From Ruania alkalisoli (GTDB lineage Bacteria > Actinomycetota > Actinomycetes > Actinomycetales > Beutenbergiaceae), in the NCBI RefSeq assembly GCF_014960965.1, contig NZ_CP063169.1, positions 3,505,581 through 3,569,580 of the forward strand: a stretch of DNA of 64,000 nucleotides, in the 5' to 3' direction. Of this stretch, positions 8,218 to 17,149 are shown piece by piece. Positions within the stretch are counted from its first letter, which is position 1. The number at the start of each line of letters is the position of its first letter. Both the position numbers and the translations under genes were made by a program. The notes beneath the pieces are model-generated. The model was not told the DNA's origin and ran no database searches. It worked only from the letters and a program-made list of their open reading frames with translations.

Positions 8218-8905
8218 GAAGTTTCCGCGCGGGAGCACCCCGGATCTCGATCAAGGCGCCGATGCGAGTGTTCTGGTGATCGGACTGGGCCGATTCGGTG
8301 GAGCGCTGGCAGCGACCCTGGACGAGCTGGGGCGCGACGTCCTCGCCGTCGAGCGGGATCCTGACCTGATCCGCGACTGGACGGGCCGCATCCCGCTGGT
8401 GGAGGCCGATGCCTCCAACCCTGTCGCCCTCGAGCAACTCGGGGTCAAGGACTTCCCGATCGCCGTCGTCGGGGTGGGAACCTCACTGGAGGCAAGCGTG
8501 CTGATCACTGGGAACCTGGTGGACCTCGGCACCCCATTGATCTGGGCGAAGGCGATCTCCGCCGAGCACGGGCGCATCCTCCAGCGCATCGGCGCCCACC
8601 ACGTCGTCTACCCCGAGCATGACGCCGGGGCGCGGGTGGCACACCTGGTCTCGGGCCGGATGCTCGACTTCATCGAGCTCGAGGACGGTTTCACGATCGT
8701 GAAGATGCGTCCGCCGAAGGAGACGCACGGGTTCACCGTCGGCGAGGCGGAGATCAAGAGCAAGTACGGGGTGACCGTGATCGGCGTGAAGCAGCCGGGG
8801 CAGCCGTTCGAGTACGCCACCGCCGAAACCCGGATCGACGCCGGCGACACGCTCATCCTCTCCGGTGACACGGCGCTGCTGGAGAAGTTCGCCGCCCGGC
8901 CATGA
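8210..8905 (+). CDS. TrkA/KtrA-type RCK regulatory subunit
   Basis: Cytoplasmic gating subunit of the potassium transporter, 231 residues. The Rossmann RCK_N domain has the nucleotide motif VLVIGLGRFGGALAATL with the acidic strand-end residue in LAVERD. The RCK_C domain follows from about residue 150 (FTIVKMRPPKETHGFTVGE and the closing AGDTLILSGDTALLEKF). The start is TTG at 8210, inside the end of trkH, implying coupled translation. Its stop is 4 bases from the stop of a convergent gene. Confidence 0.9.
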   Translation: MDKKFPRGSTPDLDQGADASVLVIGLGRFGGALAATLDELGRDVLAVERDPDLIRDWTGRIPLVEADASNPVALEQLGVKDFPIAVVGVGTSLEASVLITGNLVDLGTPLIWAKAISAEHGRILQRIGAHHVVYPEHDAGARVAHLVSGRMLDFIELEDGFTIVKMRPPKETHGFTVGEAEIKSKYGVTVIGVKQPGQPFEYATAETRIDAGDTLILSGDTALLEKFAARP

Positions 8906-8909
8906 GGCG

Positions 8910-9626
8910 CTACTTCACGTCGTAGGCATCGACCGCCGTCGCCTTCTTGCCCGGCTTCGGGTTGATCACCACGACGGCCTGCCGGTCGCGCTTGCGGATG
9001 CTCAGCACGGGGCCCTCCGGCGTTCCCGGGACGTACCGCGCCAAGGGGAAGGGCCGGCCCGTAGACCGCGCCTTGCTCATGGTGGTCTCCCACTCGACGA
9101 CCTGCGGCCCACCGGCAGCCACCTGCTGGCGCACGTACTGGAGCAGGCTCTCGTTGTCCTGCTCGGACAGGGAGGGGTGGGTGAGCAGGTCGACGCTGAG
9201 CACCTCGCCCTTCTTCCCCGTGGAGACCCGCAAACCGGTCTCGCGAGCGAGGGCCAGGTAGCCGCGCTCGAGATAGGCCTGGTGCAGGCGCCGGTAGAGC
9301 GCATTCTGGGAGATCATCGCGTAGGCGAAGAGCAGGGCCGCGAGCACCAGCAGGATCGGCGGGCCGTAGACGACGAAGTTCAGCCACACCGAGGTGACCT
9401 GGTCCTCGCCGAGCGTGGACCAGAACACCCGCCAGAAGCGGGAGGAACCGATCGCGGAGAAGTCGTTGTCGAGCGTGCGTATCGTGGAACGGAGATTCCA
9501 CAGCAGCCCGACGACGGCGAACATCAGCACGAGACCTGCGAACGCCATCGCTGGTCGTTCGATGCGCAACGACTTGCCGAAACGATGTGGGTCGGTGAAC
9601 TGGCTCTGCAGTTGGGTGATCGACAC
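8910..9626 (-). CDS. Membrane protein of unknown function
   Basis: Not recognised. From the GTG at 9626 it has 238 residues, with a hydrophobic segment at about 30-50 (AMAFAGLVLMFAVVGLLW) and another at about 90-115 (VVYGPPILLVLAALLFAYAM). A soluble C-terminal half of about 120 residues is rich in charged residues and ends with a lysine-rich stretch. The start was chosen because a good promoter (TTGACG, 16 bp, TACAGT) places the transcript start at or next to this GTG; longer readings to 9683 would begin upstream of it. It lies downstream of proC. Confidence 0.6.
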   Translation of the reverse strand: MSITQLQSQFTDPHRFGKSLRIERPAMAFAGLVLMFAVVGLLWNLRSTIRTLDNDFSAIGSSRFWRVFWSTLGEDQVTSVWLNFVVYGPPILLVLAALLFAYAMISQNALYRRLHQAYLERGYLALARETGLRVSTGKKGEVLSVDLLTHPSLSEQDNESLLQYVRQQVAAGGPQVVEWETTMSKARSTGRPFPLARYVPGTPEGPVLSIRKRDRQAVVVINPKPGKKATAVDAYDVK

Positions 9627-9633
9627 GAGCAGC

Positions 9634-9661
9634 ACTGTAGCGGGACTGGCGGAACCGTCAA
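9634..9661 (-). promoter_or_regulatory. Promoter giving a probable leaderless transcript
   Basis: On the minus strand a -35 TTGACG (9661-9656) and a -10 TACAGT (9639-9634) are separated by 16 bp. The GTG at 9626 begins 7 bases after the -10, so transcription should start at or beside the start codon with no ribosome-binding site. It gives the downstream gene its own promoter, independent of proC. Confidence 0.6.
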
Positions 9662-9715
9662 CCGCCACTGGGGGATCTGTCACCCGCGTGATAACTCGCC
9701 CGCGGCTCGTGCAGG

Positions 9716-10528
9716 TCAGTCCGCGAGCTCGCGCCCCATCTCGATCGACCGCAGCCGCACCGTCTCGGCGGCGGCGATCACCGCAGCCCGCACTCCCCGC
9801 TCGTCCAGCTCCCGGATCGCCGCAACAGTCGTCCCGGCCGGGGAGCTGACGCGTTCACGCAGGACCACCGGGTGCTCACCGGTCTGCTGAGCCATCGCCC
9901 CGGCGCCGGCGACTGTCTGCACGGCCAGATCGCGAGCGAGTTCACGGCTGAGACCGCCGAGCACCCCGGCCTCGGCGAGGGCGTCGATGAGGTAGAAGAC
10001 ATACGCGGGACCGGATCCGGAGATGGCGGTGACGGCATCCTGATAGGACTCCTCGACCCGGTGGACGGCGCCTGTCCCGGCCAGCAACGAGGCCACCTGG
10101 TCGAGATGGTCACCGGTGGCGTGCTCCCCAGCGCTGAGCACGCTCACCCCGGCACCGATCGTGGCGGGGGTGTTGGGCATGACACGCACCACGGGGGTGC
10201 CTGCGGGCAGGCGGGAGGCGAGGTACGCCGTCGAGATCCCAGCCGCCACGCTCACCACGATGGCGCCCGGTGCGAGCGCCGGAGCGATCTCGGTGGCGAC
10301 TCCACCGATGTCCTTCGGCTTGACGGCGAGGATCACCACGTCAGCACCGGTGACCGCCTCGGTGTTGCTGTCGGCTGCCTGCACACCGAGGGCCGCAGCG
10401 CGGGTGCGGGCGTGCTCCGGGCGCCCGTCCGCCACACGCACGCCTCCAGCATCCACAGTCGGCAGCATCGAAGTGAGGATGGCCTCCCCCATCACTCCGA
10501 CGCCGATCAGGGAAATACGTTCTGCCAT
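9716..10528 (-). CDS. proC: Pyrroline-5-carboxylate reductase
   Basis: Final enzyme of proline synthesis, reducing 1-pyrroline-5-carboxylate with NAD(P)H. It has 270 residues. The N-terminal Rossmann motif is ISLIGVGVMGEAILTSML, followed by VILAVKPKDIGGV, VRVMPNTPATIGAG and the family signature AISGSGPAYVFYLIDALAEAG; the C-terminal dimer helices end with SSPAGTTVAAIRELDERGVR. TGGAG precedes the ATG at 10528. It lies 46 bases downstream of a membrane-protein gene on the same strand. Confidence 0.95.
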   Translation of the reverse strand: MAERISLIGVGVMGEAILTSMLPTVDAGGVRVADGRPEHARTRAAALGVQAADSNTEAVTGADVVILAVKPKDIGGVATEIAPALAPGAIVVSVAAGISTAYLASRLPAGTPVVRVMPNTPATIGAGVSVLSAGEHATGDHLDQVASLLAGTGAVHRVEESYQDAVTAISGSGPAYVFYLIDALAEAGVLGGLSRELARDLAVQTVAGAGAMAQQTGEHPVVLRERVSSPAGTTVAAIRELDERGVRAAVIAAAETVRLRSIEMGRELAD

Positions 10529-10574
10529 GGCGGACTCCAGTCAGTCGTGCTTGGTCATGCGGCCAGTATTCACA

Positions 10575-11222
10575 TCACAGGGGGTAGGCACGGTAGAAGG
10601 TCGTGACGGTCTCGACGTCCGGCCCCTCGGCGAGCAGCATGACAGTGGCGTTGGTCCATGCCACCCGGGCACCGTCGTCGGTCTCCCACACCACGTAGCG
10701 TCCAGCGACCTCACCGTCGACGTCCACCTCACCGGTCTCAACCGGGTCCGTGCCCTCGGTCAGGGTCGAGAGTGTCTCGTCCGCCTCGCCGGCTTCCTTC
10801 CATTGCGCGATGCGGAGGGTGACGGCGTCGCTCGGCCCGGTGTAGGTCAGGTGCCAGCTCTCCAGGGCGTTCGGGTCGAGGGGCTCGGGGTCAGCGTCCT
10901 GGGCGGTGACAGCGTAGGGGGCCGTGGCTTCCACAGTGTCCGGCAGAGCGGCGAGCAGGGGGGTGGAGGTCTCGCGTTCGATCGGGTCCGGGGCAGCCGT
11001 CGTGGCGTGCTCGGAGGCCGTGGACGACGGGCTCGCGCCAGGCTCGGCTTCGTCTCCCAGCCGAGGGACCAGCAGGACCACCAGCACGATGAGCAGGCCC
11101 ACGACGAGGGCGATCAAAGTGGGCAGCAGCCAGCGTGGGCGGCGGCCCTTCGACTCACCTCGGCCGAGTCCGTCGGAGCCAGGCCCGTGACCGGGCCCGC
11201 CTGCATCTGTCTGGCTCGTCAT
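10575..11222 (-). CDS. Single-pass membrane protein with extracytoplasmic domain, unknown function
   Basis: Not recognised. It has 215 residues: a Gly/Arg-rich cytoplasmic N-terminus of about 30, a transmembrane helix (LLPTLIALVVGLLIVLVVLL, about 32-52), a Ser/Thr/Ala/Pro-rich linker, and a globular part of about 130 residues with alternating hydrophobic pattern (SWHLTYTGPSDAVTLRIAQW, GRYVVWETDDGARVAWTNAT). No catalytic motif is visible. A gene 2.9 kb away (14130-14861) has the same general plan but no clear similarity. It is divergent from the radA operon and upstream of proC. Confidence 0.7.
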   Translation of the reverse strand: MTSQTDAGGPGHGPGSDGLGRGESKGRRPRWLLPTLIALVVGLLIVLVVLLVPRLGDEAEPGASPSSTASEHATTAAPDPIERETSTPLLAALPDTVEATAPYAVTAQDADPEPLDPNALESWHLTYTGPSDAVTLRIAQWKEAGEADETLSTLTEGTDPVETGEVDVDGEVAGRYVVWETDDGARVAWTNATVMLLAEGPDVETVTTFYRAYPL

Positions 11223-11426
11223 CTCGCCTTCTCAACTCCCGCCGTCGGCCCACATCGATGGACCTGCCTGCCCTGCCTGGGCCTGTGCTCTGCTGCCCCG
11301 CACTGTACGCGGCGCCCGGGCGAGGCGCGGCTGACGTCTGGTTTCCGAACACGCCTGCGGGCGCCGTCCACAGCTGGCGGGCCCACCCAGGGGCCAGATG
11401 TCGGCGCAGGCGGCTACCGTGGCGCC

Positions 11427-11486
11427 ATGGCGACGACGGGGCAGGGCCGACAGGGCCGACAGGGCCGACGAGGGCAGGATCGATGA
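11427..11486 (+). CDS. Possible 19-codon leader ORF coupled to radA
   Basis: An ATG at 11427 opens a short frame ([19 protein letters not shown]) that stops at 11484-11486, overlapping the radA start as ATGA. TACCGT at 11415-11420 could be a -10, which would make this ATG nearly leaderless. The arginine-rich coding repeat results from three 9-bp DNA units at 11443-11469. It may simply be untranslated leader; there is no independent evidence of translation. Confidence 0.3.
   Translation: MATTGQGRQGRQGRRGQDR
11443..11469 (+). repeat. Three tandem 9-bp repeats upstream of radA
   Basis: AGGGCCGAC occurs three times in a row, ending 14 bases before the radA ATG. Being a multiple of three, copy-number change would keep the short upstream frame open while altering the distance between the promoter region and radA. 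Confidence 0.75.
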
Positions 11487-12955
11487 GGGCACGGGCGACG
11501 TTCGCATGCACGGGCTGTGGTGCCGAGTATGCGAAGTGGTACGGACGTTGCCAGCAGTGCGGGGCCTACGCCACGATCGAGGAGCAGGCGGCAGCGCCCG
11601 CGAATGCCGGTCTGAAGTCGACGCGCACCACCCGAGCTCCGGCCCGTCCTGCGCGCCGCGTGCGCGAGATCGAGGTCGATTCGCGGCAGGCGCGCACCTC
11701 GACCGGCCTGCGGGAACTGGACCGGGTCCTCGGCGGGGGCCTGGTGCCTGGGCAGGTCGTCCTGCTCGCCGGGGAGCCGGGGGCAGGTAAGTCCACGCTG
11801 CTGCTCTCGGCCGCCGATGCGGTCGCCGAGTCCACCGGACGGCCGGTGCTGTACGTCTCCGGTGAGGAGTCGGTCCACCAACTCGCCGCGCGCGCCCGCA
11901 GGATCGAGGCCACCAGCGAGCACCTGCTCCTCGCGGACAGCAATGAGCTCGGGGAGGCGCTCGGGCATCTCGAGGCCGTCGAGGGTGAACCGGCTCTGCT
12001 GATCGTCGACTCGGTGCAGGCGATCGCCTCGGCCGAGGTCGAGGGCCGCGCCGGCGGTGTGGCTCAGGTGATGGAGGTCGCCTCCACCCTGACCCGGCTG
12101 GCGAAGTCCCGGAACCTGCCGATGTTCCTGGTCGGTCAGGTCACGAAGGAGTCCACGCTCGCCGGTCCGCGAGCGCTGGAGCACATCGCCGACACCACGC
12201 TGGCGATGGAGGGCGAGAAGCAGACGCCACTGCGGATGCTGCGCACCATCAAGAACCGCTTCGGCCCGGCCGACGAGGTCGCCTGCTTCGAGCAGACCGA
12301 CACCGGGGTCGTCGAGGTGCCAGACCCGAGCAGTCTGTTCCGCAGCCTGCGCGCCTCACCGGTCCCCGGGACGTGCCTGACCGTGACGGTCGAGGGCCGC
12401 CGGCCGATGATCGCCGAGATGCAGGCGCTCGTCTCGCCCAGCACCACCCCGAACCCGCGGCGTGGGGTCAGCGGTCTCGATACCTCCAGGGTGTCGATGC
12501 TGGTCGCGATCACGGAACGCCTGGGAGGCGTGCGCCTGCATGACAAGGACGTCTTCGCCGCGACAGTGGGCGGGATGCGCTCCAGCGATCCGGCGACGGA
12601 TCTGGCGGTGTGCCTGGCGATCGCCTCCGCCTCCCAGGACCTGCTGGTCCCCCTCGATGTCGCCGCCATCGGCGAGGTCTCGCTCTCCGGGGACATCCGC
12701 CGGGTGGGCATGATGACGCAGCGGCTGGCTGAGGCCAGGCGCCTGGGGTACCGCCGGGTGATGGTCCCCCTCGGAACCGGCAGCTCGCTCGGGCACCAGT
12801 CCGACGGTGTGGAGCTGCTGGAGGTCGCGACGATCCACAATGCCTTCTTCACGCTGACGCAGTTGCAGCCCAGTGCCCGCGAGTCCACGGGGGCGCCGTC
12901 TACGATGGATCGCGAGCGAGGTCGGCTCACCTCGATCAGACCGGTCGATTCGTGA
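11483..12955 (+). CDS. radA: DNA repair protein RadA
   Basis: RecA-like ATPase that processes recombination intermediates by driving branch migration. It has 490 residues. The N-terminal zinc finger is [20 protein letters not shown]; the Walker A is [11 protein letters not shown]; the Walker B is [11 protein letters not shown]; and the RadA signature KNRFG follows. The C-terminal Lon-protease-like domain includes [13 protein letters not shown] and [13 protein letters not shown]. The ATG at 11483 is the first start that keeps the zinc finger at the N-terminus; its GGGCAGG may serve as ribosome-binding site. It overlaps disA (GTGA). Confidence 0.95.
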   Translation: MRARATFACTGCGAEYAKWYGRCQQCGAYATIEEQAAAPANAGLKSTRTTRAPARPARRVREIEVDSRQARTSTGLRELDRVLGGGLVPGQVVLLAGEPGAGKSTLLLSAADAVAESTGRPVLYVSGEESVHQLAARARRIEATSEHLLLADSNELGEALGHLEAVEGEPALLIVDSVQAIASAEVEGRAGGVAQVMEVASTLTRLAKSRNLPMFLVGQVTKESTLAGPRALEHIADTTLAMEGEKQTPLRMLRTIKNRFGPADEVACFEQTDTGVVEVPDPSSLFRSLRASPVPGTCLTVTVEGRRPMIAEMQALVSPSTTPNPRRGVSGLDTSRVSMLVAITERLGGVRLHDKDVFAATVGGMRSSDPATDLAVCLAIASASQDLLVPLDVAAIGEVSLSGDIRRVGMMTQRLAEARRLGYRRVMVPLGTGSSLGHQSDGVELLEVATIHNAFFTLTQLQPSARESTGAPSTMDRERGRLTSIRPVDS

Positions 12956-14067
12956 CCACGACCACCGCCCTGCAGAAAGGTTCCCGGGTGCCCGCCTCCA
13001 CTCTCCCACCACTCCTGCGTGAGACGTTGCGCGCCGTCGCACCCGGTACCGAACTGCGGGACGGGCTGGAACGGATCCTGCGTGGCCGCACCGGTGCGCT
13101 GATCGTGCTCGGCTACGACGAGACGGTCGCTCAGATCTGCTCGGGCGGCTTCGAACTCGACGTTCCGTTCTCCTCCACGCGGTTGCGCGAGCTGGCCAAG
13201 ATGGACGGGGCAATCGTGGTCGACAACCGTGCCGGCCGGATCTTGCGGGCTGCCGTGCAGATGCTGCCGGACGCTTCGATCGAGACGACCGAATCCGGCA
13301 CGCGACACCGCACCGCCGAACGGACGGCGAAGCAGACCGGGTTCCCGGTGATCTCGGTGAGCCAGTCGATGCGCATCGTGGCTCTGTACGTCGGCGGCCA
13401 GCGGTACGTGCTCGAAGACTCCGACACGATCCTCTCGCGCGCGAATCAGGCCCTCGCGACCCTGGAGCGCTACAAGTCCCGGTTGGATGAGGTCACCGGC
13501 ACGCTGTCTGCCCTGGAGATCGAGGATCTCGTCACGGTGCGGGATGTGGCCGCGGTGGTGCAGCGGCTGGAGATGGTGCGACGGATCTCGGCGGAGATCT
13601 CCGACTACGTGGTCGAGCTCGGGACGAACGGCCGGCTCCTGTCACTGCAGTTCGACGAGCTCATCGGCGGCGTGGGACCGGATCTGGAACTCGTGGTCCG
13701 GGACTATCTCGACCCGCGCAGCGCCCGATCCCTGGACGATGTGCTCGACGCGCTGGGTGGCCTCGACTCGACTCAGCTGATCGACCTGACCCAGCTGGCC
13801 CGCATCCTCGGCGTAGGCGGCCGGCAGGGCGATTCGCTGGATTCGGCTCTCTCGCCGCGTGGATACCGCATGCTGACGCGGATCCCGCGGTTGCCGATGA
13901 CTGTGGTGAACGATCTGGTGGAGCACTTCGGGTCGCTGCAGAAGATGCTCGCCGCCACCACCGACGATCTCGAGGTGGTCCACAGCGTCGGTGGCCAGCG
14001 TGCCCGGACGGTGCGCGAGGGGCTCTCCCGGCAGGCGGAGTCCTCACTGCTGGAGCGTTTCGCCTGA
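12952..14067 (+). CDS. disA: DNA integrity scanning diadenylate cyclase DisA
   Basis: Octameric enzyme that makes cyclic di-AMP from two ATP and is inhibited at branched DNA. It has 371 residues. The N-terminal DAC domain has the catalytic MDGAIVVDN (DGA motif) and the GTRHRTAER loop (RHR motif). A helical linker follows, and the C-terminal HhH DNA-binding domain is at about 310-360 ([23 protein letters not shown]). The GTG start overlaps the radA stop, so the repair ATPase and the messenger synthase are co-translated; in Mycobacterium RadA is reported to modulate DisA. Confidence 0.95.
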   Translation: MTTTTALQKGSRVPASTLPPLLRETLRAVAPGTELRDGLERILRGRTGALIVLGYDETVAQICSGGFELDVPFSSTRLRELAKMDGAIVVDNRAGRILRAAVQMLPDASIETTESGTRHRTAERTAKQTGFPVISVSQSMRIVALYVGGQRYVLEDSDTILSRANQALATLERYKSRLDEVTGTLSALEIEDLVTVRDVAAVVQRLEMVRRISAEISDYVVELGTNGRLLSLQFDELIGGVGPDLELVVRDYLDPRSARSLDDVLDALGGLDSTQLIDLTQLARILGVGGRQGDSLDSALSPRGYRMLTRIPRLPMTVVNDLVEHFGSLQKMLAATTDDLEVVHSVGGQRARTVREGLSRQAESSLLERFA

Positions 14068-14129
14068 GGCTTCCTCGCGAACTCCGGAGTAGGCGGCACG
14101 CGTAGCACCGCAGCGGTGCAACGCACCGG

Positions 14130-14861
14130 TCAGCGCAGCGTGAGCGCCTGTTCTGTCGCGACGCGGCTCTCTCCCACTGTGAGCGCTACCTCCAGCACAT
14201 ACGTCCCGGCCTCGGCCATCGCCGTGTCGCCCGGACAGCCCTCGGCGCTCCGGCGCCCGCTCCAGGTGAGGGTGCGCTGCTCCTCGGCGCCGATGTCCAG
14301 CAGAATCGGAATCTCCGATGATCCCGCCGGGCACTCAACGCTCGTCCACACCTGATCCTCGCCGGAGGTGACGGTCATCTGCAGGGCGGCGTGGCCGACG
14401 TCCAGGAGGCATGGCACCTGCCCGCGGTTGGTGACCGTGACCGATGCGGGCACGTCGGAGCCTGCACTCACCTGGGTCGAGTCGAGCGCCGTGACGACGT
14501 CGATCGCCTGCGGCACGCATCCCACCGGATTGGCGAGCGCCTCCTCGTCCGGCGTGGCCTCGGGAGCCGGGGTGGTGGCCGCATCGGTGGCAGGCTCGGT
14601 CGCGGTCGGTCCCTCGCCTGGTCCGAATCGCTCCAGCAGGGCCCGCACGCCGAGGGTCCCGGCGAGCGCGACGAGGGCCACGAGCACCAACGCGAGAAGA
14701 CCGACCACGAGGCGACGACGGCGGTAGGAGGCCTTGCTCGGACGGGAGGTCGCGTTCGCACGCCCCCGTGAGGCACCGGTCCCCCGGTTCACGGCCCTGT
14801 CGGTACCGCTGCGCCTTGAACGCGTGCGGTGCCCAGCATCACGAGGGGTTCGGTTCGGCAC
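14130..14861 (-). CDS. Single-pass membrane protein with extracytoplasmic domain, unknown function
   Basis: Not recognised. From the GTG at 14861 it has 243 residues: an arginine-rich cytoplasmic N-terminus of about 50, a transmembrane helix (VVGLLALVLVALVALAGTLG), a Thr/Ala/Pro linker, then an immunoglobulin-like domain of about 120 residues with repeated beta pattern (SAGSDVPASVTVTNRGQVPC, QRTLTWSGRR). Four cysteines could form two disulfides. A TACCGT hexamer 7 bases before the GTG suggests a leaderless start; a longer frame to 14924 is possible. It is convergent with disA. Confidence 0.65.
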   Translation of the reverse strand: MPNRTPRDAGHRTRSRRSGTDRAVNRGTGASRGRANATSRPSKASYRRRRLVVGLLALVLVALVALAGTLGVRALLERFGPGEGPTATEPATDAATTPAPEATPDEEALANPVGCVPQAIDVVTALDSTQVSAGSDVPASVTVTNRGQVPCLLDVGHAALQMTVTSGEDQVWTSVECPAGSSEIPILLDIGAEEQRTLTWSGRRSAEGCPGDTAMAEAGTYVLEVALTVGESRVATEQALTLR

Positions 14862-14942
14862 GGTACAGACGGTATCCCGCGCCCCCGGGGCACGCGCGGA
14901 GCCACGTCGAGGACGCGCGCACACCAGGTCTCGTGATGACCG

Positions 14943-15356
14943 TCAGGAGTGCGGGCGCGGGCGGTTGCCGGACTCGGCCCGCGCCCGACGCTCGGCCTCA
15001 TTCTCCCGTCGGCGCTGATCCTGCTGCCGCGTGTCCTCCTGGACCGCGCGCTCGGCAGTCAGCCAGTCCGGCGGGTCGTCTCGCAGTTCATTGATCTCGG
15101 CGGTCGTGAGCGCTCCCTCGATACCGGCCCGGGTCAGACCGGAGATCGAGATGCCCAATCGGCCGGCCACCACCGGCCGCGGGTGCGGGCCGTTGCGACG
15201 CAGGTCGGTCAGCCAGTCCGGTGGGTGTCGTTCGAGCTCCTCCACCTCTTGCCGGCTGAGCTGGGCCGCCTGGAACTCCTGCGGCGCAGCCGGAAGGTAG
15301 ATACCGAGCTTCTTCGCGGCTGTGATCGCCTTCATTCGTTGCTGGTCGGCTCCCAT
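14943..15356 (-). CDS. DUF5997 family protein
   Basis: A 137-residue actinobacterial protein of unknown function. Two similar segments each end in DWLT (ELERHPPDWLTDLRRNGPHP and ELRDDPPDWLTAERAVQ), so the protein is an internal duplication of about 55 residues. Each half has a helix-turn-helix-like ARKLG/AGRLG element (AAKKLGIYLPAAP, VAGRLGISISGL), which could bind DNA, although this is not shown. The C-terminal 30 residues are highly charged. It is divergent from a LysR effector-domain protein across 33 bases, a pairing I recall from other actinobacteria. Confidence 0.78.
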   Translation of the reverse strand: MGADQQRMKAITAAKKLGIYLPAAPQEFQAAQLSRQEVEELERHPPDWLTDLRRNGPHPRPVVAGRLGISISGLTRAGIEGALTTAEINELRDDPPDWLTAERAVQEDTRQQDQRRRENEAERRARAESGNRPRPHS

Positions 15357-15389
15357 GGGAGCAGTATGCCCGCTCGCTAGGCTGGGCGC

Positions 15390-16139
15390 GTGACCACGCC
15401 ACCGTTCAGACTCGGCTACGTCCCCGGCGTGACCCCCGCGAAGTGGGCAGGGATCTGGCGGGAGCGTCACCGCACCGAGCTCGAACTGGTACCTCTCGCC
15501 GTCGGGGACGCCGAACGCGCAGTGCGCGAGGGTGAGGTCGCGGCCGCGCTGCTGCGGCCCCCGGTGGACCGGGAGATGCTCAGCGCGATTGTGCTCTACG
15601 AGGAGGCGTGCGTCGTGGTGACGCCGATCGATCACGTGATCGCGGCCCTCGATCGGGATGAGCCGGTCACCTCAGAGGACTTGGCGGACGAGGTCATGCT
15701 GTACCCGGCCGACGACGTCCTGGGCAGACCTCCGGGCCAGCTGGCCGGCTATCGTCCGCCGACGACCGCCGAGGCGATCACTCTCGTCGCGGCCGGTACC
15801 GGACTGCTGATCGTCCCGCAGTCCTTGGCGCGCCTGCACCACCGGCGCGACCTGACCTACCGGTTCCTCGACGGCGGGCCGGCAGCACCTGTGGCGCTGT
15901 GCTGGCAGACCGATCGCACCACCGACGAGGTGGAGGATCTGATCGGCGTGGTGCGGGGCCGGACCGTGAACTCTTCTCGGGGGCGGCCGACTCCACCGTC
16001 GACGAAGCCGGTCCGGCCAGAGCAAGGCGCGCGCAGCTCCTCAGCAGGACGCGGCTCCGGTGGACGCAGTTCCTCGGCTGGACGCCGATCCGCCCGCCGC
16101 GGCCCGAACCAGCGGGGCAACCGCCGCGGGCGGCCCTGA
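15390..16139 (+). CDS. LysR-type substrate-binding domain protein without HTH, with basic tail
   Basis: About 195 residues resemble the periplasmic-binding-like effector domain of LysR regulators (FRLGYVPGVTPAKWAGIW at the start, EAITLVAAGTGLLIVPQSLA near residue 130), but there is no N-terminal DNA-binding domain. The last 50 residues are low complexity, rich in Ser, Gly and Arg, and could bind nucleic acid. TAGGCT lies 6 bases before the GTG at 15390, so the gene is probably leaderless. It is divergent from the DUF5997 gene; the two may form a split regulator, which is inference. Confidence 0.75.
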   Translation: MTTPPFRLGYVPGVTPAKWAGIWRERHRTELELVPLAVGDAERAVREGEVAAALLRPPVDREMLSAIVLYEEACVVVTPIDHVIAALDRDEPVTSEDLADEVMLYPADDVLGRPPGQLAGYRPPTTAEAITLVAAGTGLLIVPQSLARLHHRRDLTYRFLDGGPAAPVALCWQTDRTTDEVEDLIGVVRGRTVNSSRGRPTPPSTKPVRPEQGARSSSAGRGSGGRSSSAGRRSARRGPNQRGNRRGRP

Positions 16140-16189
16140 TCGCGGCGCAGCACAGGCGGATCCTGCGCGACCTCTACGCTGGAGCAGCG

Positions 16190-17113
16190 ATGACCACTGC
16201 CCCCGACTGCCCGTGCACCGGCTGCGCCTCGACCCTGCACGAGGCGATCCTGACCTGGTACGACGATCATGCCCGCGACCTGCCGTGGCGTGCACCGGAG
16301 ACGAACGGGTGGGCGGTGCTGGTCAGCGAGATCATGCTGCAGCAGACACCAGTGGTGCGGGTGGAACCCGCGTGGCAGGCGTGGATGCACCGCTGGCCCA
16401 CCCCCGCGGATCTGGCGGCAGCGAGCCCGGCGGAGGTGTTGCGCGCGTGGGACCGGCTCGGCTACCCGCGGCGTGCGCTGCGACTGCGCGAGGCGGCTCG
16501 CACGATCGTGGCCGACCATGGCGGCGCGGTGCCCGCCGACGAAGCGGCCCTGCGTGCGCTTCCGGGGATCGGGGCCTACACGGCAGCGGCAGTTGCTGCT
16601 TTCGCCTACGGACGGCGCACGGTCGTCCTGGACACGAACGTGCGCCGGGTGCTGGGTCGCCTGGTATCGGGGATGGCGCTGCCACCGCCCTCGCAGCGTC
16701 GTGCGGAGAACGAGACGGCGGCGGCGATGCTGCCCGAGGAGCCGGAGCGATCCGCGCGCTGGAACGTGGCGATGATGGAGCTCGGCGCACTCGTGTGCAC
16801 GGCCCGCTCACCGCAGTGCGGTCAATGCCCGGTGGCGACCCACTGCCGGTGGCGGGCTGCTGAGTATCCGGCGGACGAGTTCGCCACCGCTCGTCGCACC
16901 CAGGCCTGGCACGGTACCGACCGTCAGGCGCGGGGCCGGGTCCTCGCTGCGCTGCGCCGTCAGGACGAGCTGCGGCCGGACGAGGCCGGTGACCTGTGGC
17001 CGGACCCCGCCCAGCTGCAGCGGGTGCTGGCAAGCCTGTGCACCGACCGGTTGATCGTGGCCGAGACCGACTCCGACGGTGTGGTGACCGGGTACCGGTT
17101 GCCACAGCAGTGA
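16190..17113 (+). CDS. mutY: A/G-specific adenine glycosylase MutY
   Basis: Base-excision enzyme that removes adenine mispaired with 8-oxoguanine. It has 307 residues from the ATG at 16190, preceded by GGAGCAGCG. It shows VSEIMLQQTPVVRVEPAW (catalytic Glu in the helix), the helix-hairpin-helix LPGIGAYTAAAVAAFAYG, the catalytic Asp in VLDTNVRRVLGR, and an iron-sulfur loop CTARSPQCGQCPVATHC (C-x6-C-x2-C-x5-C). The C-terminal NUDIX-like recognition domain is short or missing, as in many actinobacterial homologues. A perfect hairpin follows. Confidence 0.93.
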   Translation: MTTAPDCPCTGCASTLHEAILTWYDDHARDLPWRAPETNGWAVLVSEIMLQQTPVVRVEPAWQAWMHRWPTPADLAAASPAEVLRAWDRLGYPRRALRLREAARTIVADHGGAVPADEAALRALPGIGAYTAAAVAAFAYGRRTVVLDTNVRRVLGRLVSGMALPPPSQRRAENETAAAMLPEEPERSARWNVAMMELGALVCTARSPQCGQCPVATHCRWRAAEYPADEFATARRTQAWHGTDRQARGRVLAALRRQDELRPDEAGDLWPDPAQLQRVLASLCTDRLIVAETDSDGVVTGYRLPQQ

Positions 17114-17149
17114 GCATGCACTTCGGCGATTCGCCGCCGGGACGTGCAT

